From NCBI GenBank assembly GCA_018400335.1, contig JAGYMT010000146.1:1-5666 (forward strand): a stretch of DNA of 5,666 bases, read 5' to 3'. Position 1 is the stretch's first letter; every line of letters starts with the position of its first letter. This document shows positions 1 through 5,666 of this stretch, one piece after another. Made by a program: the position numbers and the translations under genes. Source of the DNA: Kiritimatiellia bacterium (lineage in GTDB: Bacteria > Verrucomicrobiota > Kiritimatiellia > JAAZAB01). The notes beneath the pieces are model-generated. The model had not been told where the DNA came from. It ran no database searches and saw nothing but the letters and a program-made list of their open reading frames with translations.

Positions 1-525
1 ATACCGCAATTCCTGCTCCGTTCCAGAAAGTGCCGTAGTTTCCGCGAGAATCGCGTCATTCAGGAACGATTCGAGAGGTTCGATCCAAACTGTCCCCTCT
101 CGCTCTATTCGGAGGATTCGTTCCTGGACACCGGTCTTCTCGTGAAGGAGTTCGTCCTTGTGGGCGTAGTCGGCTTGCTCAAGAGAGCCGTCAAGATACA
201 CGTCCAGAAGCCGGGAGAGGCGAGTCTCGGCCTTGGCGAGTCTCGCCTTCTCCCCGGCAAGCTGGTCCGTGCGGCAGTTGGATTCCGCCTGTCGCCACGC
301 CTTGACCTCCGCCAGCATGTGGGCTCCGGGCTCCGCCGGGATGGCCGCGCGCGCGGTCACTGTTCGCAGTTCGTCGGTGAGGGCTTCCTCACGGATGAAC
401 CGTTTCTGTGAGCACGGCCCCAGCTTACGGGTGCAGCGGTAGTAGTGGTGTCCCTTCTGCCGCTCGCCCGTGATGGCCGCGCCGCATTCTCCGCATTTAA
501 TGAAGCCAAGATACGGTAGGGGCTC
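1..525 (-). other. C-terminal fragment of a large serine recombinase (zinc ribbon plus coiled coil)
   Basis: PLPYLGFIKCGECG begins the recombinase zinc beta-ribbon. The four likely zinc-binding cysteines are encoded at 495-493, 486-484, 435-433 and 414-412, in the pattern CGEC followed by YYRCTRKLGPC. A charged helical stretch follows. It contains RLLDVYLDGSLEQADY, the 'rLldlYldG...eeY' signature of the coiled coil in serine integrases, and then WIEPLESFL, typical of the recombinase tail. The catalytic resolvase domain and the DNA-binding 'Recombinase' domain are missing upstream, where DUF262 sequence stands instead. Large serine recombinases integrate and excise phages and mobile elements, so an element probably lies, or lay, beyond position 1. 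GC content is about 62%. Confidence 0.82.
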
Positions 526-930
526 GCGGCGCGTTCTGGTGAGTAGCATTTTGTACTGGAGATCATCCTTGCCGTAACGATTCTTCAGATAATAATCCTC
601 AATCAGCGCCGCAGAAACCGGTTCATCCAGGCCTTCTGCTTCCAGACGACGCTTTAGCGCAAGGAGAAGCAGCGTAATCGTCGTGATGCGTTGCTGACCA
701 TCAATCACTAGCCGGCGGGAAATTGCCGCACTGGTATCCTGTTCAGGAATATAAACCGCCGAGCCAATGAAATGACTATTCAACTCGTCATTTCCACCAA
801 CGCATATGATATCCAGCCAAAGCTGCTCGCAATGGCTCCGCTCCCAACTGTATGTCCGCTGGAAGATCGGGATGATGAACTGCTTGGAGCCTTCAAGTAA
901 CTGGGTGAATTGTAAGTCTTATGCTTTCAT
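526..930 (-). other. DUF262 (GmrS N-terminal, ParB/Srx-like fold) segment
   Basis: IPIFQRTYSW is encoded at 873-844 and DGQQRITT at 702-679. These are the two hallmark motifs of DUF262, the nucleotide-handling N-terminal domain of GmrSD-type IV restriction proteins and of many DUF262 proteins in defence loci. The segment continues through LIEDYYLKNRYG and LQYKMLLTRT, which match the 'YKLLLT' strand of the family. Similarity then stops abruptly. GC content is about 49%, lower than both neighbours. If intact, the family would act with a C-terminal nuclease domain against invading, often modified, DNA. That domain is absent here. Confidence 0.8.
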
Positions 931-936
931 AAGGTT

Positions 937-942
937 TCCTTT
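937..942 (-). promoter_or_regulatory. Ribosome-binding site AAAGGA of the DUF262 gene
   Basis: On the minus strand AAAGGA is six bases before the ATG at 930-928. It marks this ATG as the original start even though the frame hits TAA three codons later. Confidence 0.65.
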
Positions 943-951
943 GTCGTTGAA

Positions 952-1059
952 TCATCGGTTTGCGCTCTTGATCATATCAATAATTTCTTCTGGATGCACC
1001 ATCTGTCTGCATGTAACACCATGTTCAAAAAAATACTTTTTTATTTTCTCGACCCGCCC
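952..1059 (-). pseudogene. AT-rich gene tail preceding the DUF262 gene
   Basis: After a TAG at 1062-1060 this frame stays open for 35 codons to TGA at 954-952. The part from 1050 onward reads EKIKKYFFEHGV, then VHPEEIIDMIKSANR, with an ordinary amphipathic, charged composition resembling a protein C-terminus. It has no credible start of its own. The only ATGs are internal and lack a ribosome-binding site. Its stop lies 21 bases before the DUF262 start, normal operon spacing, so it probably ended the gene that once preceded DUF262. At 961-1050 the DNA is about one-third GC, unlike the methyltransferase. The family is not recognised. Confidence 0.4.
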
Positions 1060-1082
1060 CTAGTGAGGTCAGATATTGGCAT
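1041..1082 (-). pseudogene. Start of a third operon gene, closed after 13 codons
   Basis: An ATG at 1082-1080 directly abuts the methyltransferase stop and has a GGAG five bases upstream, so it is well placed for coupled translation. The frame reads MPISDLTRGGSRK and then meets TAA at 1043-1041. The GC-rich part ends at about 1051 and the rest is A-rich. Either this is the surviving 5' end of a deleted gene, or a frameshift in the AAAA run (1047-1044) cuts off a longer ORF. One extra A there, or a -1 shift, would continue into the frame ending at 952 and give 43 residues. No function can be assigned. Confidence 0.4.
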
Positions 1083-4000
1083 TCACTCTCCACCTGCCAG
1101 AACGGCCTCCACAATGCTCTCGAGCGTGGTGAACGCATCCTCTGTCTTGAGAGCACTACGCAAGCGTCGCCGCCGGCTCGCAATCGGTTTGCAGGGATCG
1201 GCAATCATGGGATCAGCCGCAATCAGCGCGACCGCCTTTTCGGAGATATGCCGAGCCAAGTTGCCGATCTCCAAGTGATCCGGATTCGATGCGTCAAACC
1301 GTGGCACAACCCTGTTCGGCAATGTGTGCAGATGGCGCGGACCCAATTCGCCTTCAGGGATGAAGTCCCGTATAACCTCTATGAGGGCGTCAGTATTGAA
1401 CATGCCTGTTCGATACCACGCCTCGGCTTCTGTAGGCACTAGATTCCAGTAGAGCGTCTGATCAACGACGATATCGGGCTGATCCGCAATCCTCAGCAGC
1501 GCCGCACATGCAATGCCGCCACCCGCCCCGTTGAATACAAGAAACTGGCCAGCCGCGAAGATCTGCCGCGTAAGTTTCGCTCGCTCATCAATGTACTCGT
1601 GAAGCGACTTGCGGATTCCCGCTACCTTCATGGCATGACCAATCCGATCGAACCGGCGCGCTGTCTGGGACAGGCCAGCCGTGCGTATAGAAGCAACGTC
1701 CATGAATTCCCACTTACCTGTTTCGTCACGGCGGGCCGGAATGGCGATCCGGGTGAAATTCCCATCGAGCGTGAATGGTAAAAGGTTTAGCGATTGCGCC
1801 ATCCGGTGGATGAAACACGGTGCGGCATAGCCGTTGAATACGCCATCCTTTAGTTGCTTGGCGTCTTTCACGGCAAAGAAGCTCGCATCGCGCCTCCCCG
1901 GCGTCTTGACCCGCCATTCCGCCCCCCGCTCGCTGACGACCTCAACGCAAACAGCTGCACGAGGCATCAGGTCGGCACCCTGCGGTGGGACCTCGCCGGA
2001 GCCGGTGCCTGTGGCCATCGAAGCCTCGCCCACAACCCATGCTGTCCGCTTGCCGAGCCGACATACCTCAAAGGGTGCCGGTTGAATCGCGGCCGGCGAT
2101 GCTATCGCACCGATGGGAGAAATCCGTGCTGCGACAGAAGGCTCCGTGCATTTCGTGCCGATCAGCCCCACTGCACGAACCTTGAACGTACCACGCGCTA
2201 TGGCCCATACCTCCTGTACCGCCAGCGGAACCGGTCGGTCCGCGGCTAGAAAGGACCCATCCCGCAGTTTGGCGTGGTGCTGGCCGTTCAGTACTGTTCC
2301 GGGAACGAGACAGGCAACGCCCGCGCCCGCTTTGAGATAGCGATCTACAGCATGCAGAAGATGAGTCGTGGCGAGTTCGAGATGCAGATGCGCTGCCCCG
2401 CTGGGCTTGATGCCGTAGGCCAGGGCGCGCTCCGACAGGTGTGTCTTGTAAGGATTCTCGGCAAGCTGGCTCATGGTCAGCCACGGGGGGTTCGACACCA
2501 GGCCGTTGAATTGCCCTGCCAGCAGACCTGGCTTATACGTGTTACGCAAAATAAACGCCCATATGCCGTTACGATTGGCAACGGCGAGGGCGCTCATTCG
2601 ATAGGCGAGCTCATAGATGGACCGCGCTGTGCTGTCAACTTCTTTAGAGGAAAGCGCAATTCGGTGCTTTTTTTTCAAAGCAGAAACCAGTTGTCCGGCG
2701 CGCTCCGCCGTGATAGCTGCGGTACTGCCGCTATCCCGAGCCTCGCAGGCCTCGTCATAGCACCAATCGATAATATCGTCGAACATCGGTCGCTGTGCGG
2801 GTGTGATAAGTGCGGATGGAAGTGATACCGCATGGTCATCCAAATCCACTACAATGTCATCCGCTTCTCCGGGCATGGGCACTTTGCGCGTGGTCGGGGT
2901 GACCGCGAAAAGCGAATCGGCATGGTAAACCGGAACTGTTGTCTGCGCTTCCGAACCACGTATTTCAGCCGCAAGGGTTACAACCCACGTCGTCTTGGCC
3001 AGCATCACCGCTAGGGGATCGATGTCAAATCCTGTCACCGCCGACACCAATTCGGAAAAGGAAGCGTGCGGCTTAGCCCGCTTGGCGGCTTTGATCACCT
3101 CCGCCATGATTGAACCGGAACCGCAACACATGTCGATGAAGCACGGCGACTCATTCCCTGGCAGCAGGCTGATGCACTTATCGGCCAGAGCGCATGCAAT
3201 CCATTGTGGCGTCCATTCCTGCCCTAGAAATTTGCGCTGGGTCTTGCGCGCAAGCTGAGACATCAAACGCCCGAAGAGGTCATCTTCCTGAATGGACGAG
3301 AAATCGTAGGCATACAAATCGGCCTGCATCTCACGAGCCACCGGCAGCACATGCGGCAGATACTCCGGGCGGATCATCCAACCGAAGTAATCCATCTCGA
3401 CCATGTTGCGGAGATTGTAGCGGATCTCGAAAAGCTCACCGGTCAGGATATCCGCCAATTCCTGTTCGTCGCTCAGGCAGGCGTGTGCTGCCAGAATATT
3501 GGCGCATAACAACCGCGCCAGAACCGCAATGTACGCCTCGTCCACATAGGCAGATGTCCGAAACTCCCCTTCGGCACCTTCCAGGTAGTCAACAAACCGC
3601 GACCAAAGATCGGTCGCCAACCCGACCGACGTATCACGGGTCCGGCTTTCCTGAACCAGCTGCGACAGCGACTCGGTGTGCCGCCCGTATGCCGGGCTCT
3701 CCAACCCAAGATCACCGGCAATGAAACGGGCACCGACGGGACGCGATTGTTCCCTCGCAAGGTGCTTTCGGAGAAACACCGTGAAGTACCGGGCAGTTTC
3801 GTCATCAGCGACATCCGCTGAAAACGATTCTACCTCCGACAAGGTAACATCCTCGGGCGTACAGTCGCCCGGCGCGACACCTTCCGCTACATGAACATCA
3901 TAAACGTGCCACTCGACCGTGTCCGACAGGATGCCGCGCACCTGTGATTCGGCAATCCCCGCCCGGATCGCCCCTGCCGCATATTCTCTCACCTGACGAT

Positions 4001-4295
4001 AGCCTCCGTCACGGCGTGTCCGATCACGCAAATCTGGTTCGAACTCGATCACCGTGGAACGTACAAGCGTATCAATGAAACGATTCGCCGTCCCGCCGCC
4101 AGCCTTTGCAATGCGGGTCGCGGCTTCGGTACCTTCCGTGTAGTGGTCAATCCATGATTGATCGGCGATATCCGGAAAGATTTGCCGTAGCCGCGAAGCC
4201 AACTCGCTTCGCAATACAGCCTCCGGTCGTCCCTCGTCACGTAGACGGCGGCAACGGGCGATCATATTTCGAATCGGATCAAGATTGTCTGTCAT
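1083..4295 (-). CDS. Large N6-adenine DNA methyltransferase, type IIG-like, with N-terminal PD-(D/E)xK nuclease-like segment
   Basis: This 1070-residue protein would methylate adenine in duplex DNA using S-adenosylmethionine. Visible motifs are: motif X-like FLGQEWTP (356-363); motif I FIDMCCGSGS (386-395); motif II FDIDP (423-427); a motif III-like HADSLF (458-463); and catalytic motif IV NPPW (602-605). ACLVPGTVLNGQHH (661-674) is typical of the end of the core. About 135 residues separate motifs III and IV, more than usual. The C-terminal third, including DQTLYW (945-950) and a GPRHLHTLPN segment (985-994), looks like a recognition region. Near the N-terminus, D75, IEFEPDL (83-89) and Q101-x3-Y105 resemble the PD-(D/E)xK fold with QxxxY, but E86 stands where lysine is usual. 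The size and domain order suggest type IIG or BREX PglX/DISARM-like enzymes, and I cannot choose between them. The start is fixed by an AGGAG five bases upstream. Translation is probably coupled to the preceding gene, whose TAG ends one base away. Confidence 0.88.
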   Translation of the reverse strand: MTDNLDPIRNMIARCRRLRDEGRPEAVLRSELASRLRQIFPDIADQSWIDHYTEGTEAATRIAKAGGGTANRFIDTLVRSTVIEFEPDLRDRTRRDGGYRQVREYAAGAIRAGIAESQVRGILSDTVEWHVYDVHVAEGVAPGDCTPEDVTLSEVESFSADVADDETARYFTVFLRKHLAREQSRPVGARFIAGDLGLESPAYGRHTESLSQLVQESRTRDTSVGLATDLWSRFVDYLEGAEGEFRTSAYVDEAYIAVLARLLCANILAAHACLSDEQELADILTGELFEIRYNLRNMVEMDYFGWMIRPEYLPHVLPVAREMQADLYAYDFSSIQEDDLFGRLMSQLARKTQRKFLGQEWTPQWIACALADKCISLLPGNESPCFIDMCCGSGSIMAEVIKAAKRAKPHASFSELVSAVTGFDIDPLAVMLAKTTWVVTLAAEIRGSEAQTTVPVYHADSLFAVTPTTRKVPMPGEADDIVVDLDDHAVSLPSALITPAQRPMFDDIIDWCYDEACEARDSGSTAAITAERAGQLVSALKKKHRIALSSKEVDSTARSIYELAYRMSALAVANRNGIWAFILRNTYKPGLLAGQFNGLVSNPPWLTMSQLAENPYKTHLSERALAYGIKPSGAAHLHLELATTHLLHAVDRYLKAGAGVACLVPGTVLNGQHHAKLRDGSFLAADRPVPLAVQEVWAIARGTFKVRAVGLIGTKCTEPSVAARISPIGAIASPAAIQPAPFEVCRLGKRTAWVVGEASMATGTGSGEVPPQGADLMPRAAVCVEVVSERGAEWRVKTPGRRDASFFAVKDAKQLKDGVFNGYAAPCFIHRMAQSLNLLPFTLDGNFTRIAIPARRDETGKWEFMDVASIRTAGLSQTARRFDRIGHAMKVAGIRKSLHEYIDERAKLTRQIFAAGQFLVFNGAGGGIACAALLRIADQPDIVVDQTLYWNLVPTEAEAWYRTGMFNTDALIEVIRDFIPEGELGPRHLHTLPNRVVPRFDASNPDHLEIGNLARHISEKAVALIAADPMIADPCKPIASRRRRLRSALKTEDAFTTLESIVEAVLAGGE
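1088..1095 (-). promoter_or_regulatory. Ribosome-binding site AGGTGGAG at the end of the methyltransferase gene
   Basis: On the minus strand AGGTGGAG ends five bases before an ATG at 1082-1080 that immediately follows the methyltransferase TGA. Spacing and sequence match the site before the methyltransferase. This suggests that a third operon gene starts, or once started, here. Confidence 0.55.
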
Positions 4296-4296
4296 A

Positions 4297-5666
4297 CTAT
4301 CTCCTCTGTCTGGCAAGTTGCGCATCCTCAATGAATAACTCAAGCTGATGCCGTGTGAGCCCGACCCGGTCAGCCGCGACGCTCCCCTCCGACTTCCTCA
4401 TCAGCGCGCCGATGACAACCCCGTCAATGGCATCCGTCGGGCACTTGACGTCAAGCAAATACAATCGGGCAATCTCGCCGTCATCAAGCTCCGGCATCGG
4501 CAGGCGCCTGAGCTGCGTCGCTTCCAGTTTGAGCGCACCGCCACCCATAGGCGTCCCAACCGCCTCCATGCAGGCACGCGCCCACGTACTGCGTAGCAGG
4601 GCGCATATCGCGCCGGGCGTCCAACGGGGATCATCGGACCAGAGGGTCGCGAAATTGGCGTCAATGGCTATAGGCTCACCTCGGGTCATGACGGTCTGAG
4701 GTGTCAACTGATTCACGCGGGGCACGAATACATCCGGACAATGGCGACGGGCAAGGCCCGGCAGCATGTACCAGAATCGCGGGGTTGCTGGTCGGTTCCC
4801 ATTGCGCGCCGGACGTGCATTGGTTCTCACAGCCGTCAGTTCCGGGATATGTCCGGCCTGCGGTTCGCCCCCGACCCTTATCGCCGCCGCGCGTCGGACA
4901 TGCTTCGCCAATTCTTCCGGCATTATGGAGGGCAGCGGCTCCCGCAACCTTTCGTAGAGATCCCGAGCCGACTCAACCGCCGCGCGGTCTTCTGGTAGCA
5001 CGTACCGGCGAAGATTAAGTATGCGACCGGGAGGAAGAACACCTTGCGCATACAGATCAAGCTCAGACTGCCGCCGCAGAACAGGAACGAGAGCATCTGC
5101 GGGAACCGCCAGCGAACCGCATCGAAATAGCTTACCAGGTCGGACGCAGGCATAGCCATCCTGCCTACTCTCCACAAAATCGACATAAAAAAAGTCATTA
5201 CAGCCGGTACGTAGTCCCTGTCCCACCCTGATTCCCAACTTTTCCAGCCTGCACACGCGCCTTGGCCGGAAATCCAGAACGGAGGCAATTTCCTGCGGCA
5301 GCAATCCGTCGGTCTCCTGCATTGAACACCGGAACAACGGCAGGTCGCCCGCCAGCGGTTCCACGATGGGCAACCACCCCGACCGGCCGCAACGCGCCAG
5401 TACATCAGCGGCTTCGTCGGTATGCTGCCTTTCCTCGCGACGGATTCCCTTCCGACTAACCGCAAAGTCCGCCCTGGTCAGCACCCAGTCCGCAAAATTG
5501 CACTCGGGATCTTCCGATGGGAAAGCTGAGCCGATCAGGCTTTCGCCACCCTGAGCCTCGGGGTCGAGCTCAATCCATTGGCAGTTTCCCGGACGACAAT
5601 CCCGCTGCGCCAGCGGCATTTCCGTTTCCTCCGGCGGGAGCCGCGTCGCCACAACCAGTTGCGTGC
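4297..5666 (-). CDS. C-terminal part of a TaqI/Eco57I-like DNA adenine methyltransferase (target-recognition half), 5'-truncated by window edge
   Basis: The frame is open from the window edge (first full codon 5664-5662) to a TAG at 4299-4297, giving 455 visible residues. A GTG at 5652 is the first possible start in the window, but the frame continues upstream of it, so the true start probably lies outside. No catalytic NPPY/NPPW motif is present in the visible part. The residues LGIRVGQGLRTGCNDFFYV (about 143-161 of the visible part) resemble the 'G(L)xTGxNxxFyv' signature of the TaqI-type recognition domain. VGTPMGGGALKLE (about 369-381), followed by LRRLPMPELD, resembles the end of that domain, where lengths of recognition loop end in 'LPxP'. 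By inference the missing N-terminal half carries the methyltransferase core, and this part would bind the target DNA sequence. The alternative is a stand-alone specificity subunit. The stop is one base from the next start, so the two genes form an operon. Confidence 0.72.
   Translation of the reverse strand, partial: TQLVVATRLPPEETEMPLAQRDCRPGNCQWIELDPEAQGGESLIGSAFPSEDPECNFADWVLTRADFAVSRKGIRREERQHTDEAADVLARCGRSGWLPIVEPLAGDLPLFRCSMQETDGLLPQEIASVLDFRPRRVCRLEKLGIRVGQGLRTGCNDFFYVDFVESRQDGYACVRPGKLFRCGSLAVPADALVPVLRRQSELDLYAQGVLPPGRILNLRRYVLPEDRAAVESARDLYERLREPLPSIMPEELAKHVRRAAAIRVGGEPQAGHIPELTAVRTNARPARNGNRPATPRFWYMLPGLARRHCPDVFVPRVNQLTPQTVMTRGEPIAIDANFATLWSDDPRWTPGAICALLRSTWARACMEAVGTPMGGGALKLEATQLRRLPMPELDDGEIARLYLLDVKCPTDAIDGVVIGALMRKSEGSVAADRVGLTRHQLELFIEDAQLARQRR
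4301..4307 (-). promoter_or_regulatory. Ribosome-binding site AGAGGAG that fixes the methyltransferase start
   Basis: On the minus strand AGAGGAG ends five bases before the ATG at 4295-4293. It lies inside the last codons of the upstream gene. It favours this ATG over an in-frame ATG at 4343, which would overlap the upstream gene by 47 bases and add 16 residues. Confidence 0.8.

Larger units (their letters stand above)
1..930 (-). pseudogene. DUF262 (GmrS-like) 5' part fused in frame to the C-terminal part of a serine recombinase, with a nonsense codon 4; runs off the window
   Basis: ATG (930-928) with a good ribosome-binding site is followed by AAA GCA and then TAA at 921-919. Beyond it the same frame has no further stop for 306 codons to position 1. 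Residues after the stop begin DLQFTQLLEGSKQF, the usual opening of DUF262 proteins, so TAA probably replaced a sense codon such as CAA. The first half carries DUF262 motifs and the second half carries the zinc ribbon of a large serine recombinase. The change falls at about 520-545 with no frame break. Neither parent is complete: DUF262 lacks its C-terminal partner domain (HNH-type DUF1524 in GmrSD), and the recombinase lacks its catalytic domain. In-frame downstream starts (TTG in the DELN segment, ATG at 549) would make only fragments. I call it a pseudogene, although a translated chimera from a downstream start cannot be excluded. Confidence 0.75.

Noticed and set aside
142..411. Plus-strand open frame of 89 codons
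   Set aside because: It is antisense to the recombinase coiled-coil segment, which has clear family signatures on the minus strand.
1..930. A functional GmrSD-type IV restriction protein
   Set aside because: Codon 4 is TAA and the C-terminal nuclease half is replaced by recombinase sequence, so a working GmrSD protein is not supported.
1024..1042. A-run/T-run palindrome (AAAAAAGTATTTTTTT) considered as a terminator
   Set aside because: The stem is only A-T pairs with almost no loop and no GC-rich stem, and it lies inside a plausible coding tail. It is not a convincing intrinsic terminator.
1036..1047. Programmed -1 ribosomal frameshift joining the two small ORFs
   Set aside because: The A-run permits slippage, but there is no canonical X-XXY-YYZ heptamer (the P-site AGA would re-pair poorly) and no evident stimulatory hairpin. 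Mutation, indel error or deletion is simpler.
1854..2249. Plus-strand open frame of 131 codons
   Set aside because: It is antisense to the methyltransferase C-terminal region, its composition is low-quality (rich in Arg, Cys and Pro), and it has no motif. It is a shadow of the GC-rich gene opposite.
2274..2825. Plus-strand open frame of 183 codons
   Set aside because: It lies wholly antisense to the methyltransferase core, which carries conserved motifs on the other strand. No ribosome-binding site or family signature was seen.
3194..3724. Plus-strand open frame of 176 codons
   Set aside because: It is antisense to the methyltransferase and its Pro/Arg/Ser/Thr-rich composition is typical of a complementary-strand shadow.
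4296..4343. Earlier in-frame ATG for the methyltransferase at 4343
   Set aside because: It would overlap the upstream gene by 47 bases, and AGGAG is ideally placed for the ATG at 4295. The 16 extra residues add no recognisable motif.
4923..5465. Minus-strand open frame of 180 codons in a second frame
   Set aside because: It is a frame-shifted shadow of the upstream methyltransferase-like gene, rich in Trp, Cys and Arg, while the other frame carries the TaqI-like motifs.

Overview
The window comes from a bacterial accessory region that looks like the edge of a DNA restriction/modification (defence) locus. Every gene I can support lies on the minus strand, so the genes read from position 5666 down to position 1. 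Base composition is patchy. Sampled stretches of the methyltransferase gene are about 59% GC. The last stretch, 1-540, is about 62% GC, 541-900 is about 49%, and 961-1050 is only about 33%. Ribosome-binding sites are strong AGGAG/GGAG types. This fits a moderately high-GC bacterium carrying sequence of several origins. I cannot name the taxon.

Region by region, in transcription order. 5666-4297 is the C-terminal 455 codons of a protein that enters from outside the window. Its sequence resembles the target-recognition half of a TaqI/Eco57I-like adenine methyltransferase. One base after its stop begins a 1070-residue protein (4295-1083). That protein has a complete set of N6-adenine DNA methyltransferase motifs, a C-terminal recognition-like region and an N-terminal stretch resembling a PD-(D/E)xK nuclease, so it looks type IIG-like. 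The two genes are almost certainly co-transcribed and may form one modification, or restriction and modification, system with two recognition modules.

Between 1082 and 931 the operon is damaged. A well-placed ribosome-binding site and ATG directly follow the methyltransferase stop, but that frame closes after 13 codons. An AT-rich open stretch (1059-952) in another frame then looks like the tail of a gene. One extra A in a short A-tract would join the two pieces into a 43-residue ORF.

From 930 to the window edge lies the most unusual object. It starts as a DUF262 (GmrS-like) gene with a good ribosome-binding site and ATG, but codon 4 is TAA. The same frame stays open through the DUF262 motifs IPIFQRTYSW and DGQQRITT. 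At about 520-545 it passes without a frame break into the zinc-ribbon and coiled-coil C-terminal part of a large serine recombinase, which runs off position 1. The GC step from 49% to 62% falls at the same place. The likeliest reading is a deletion or recombination scar joining two unrelated genes. A natural chimeric protein or an assembly chimera remains possible.

I see no RNA genes, CRISPR arrays, insertion-sequence ends or convincing terminators. No plus-strand gene is supported.
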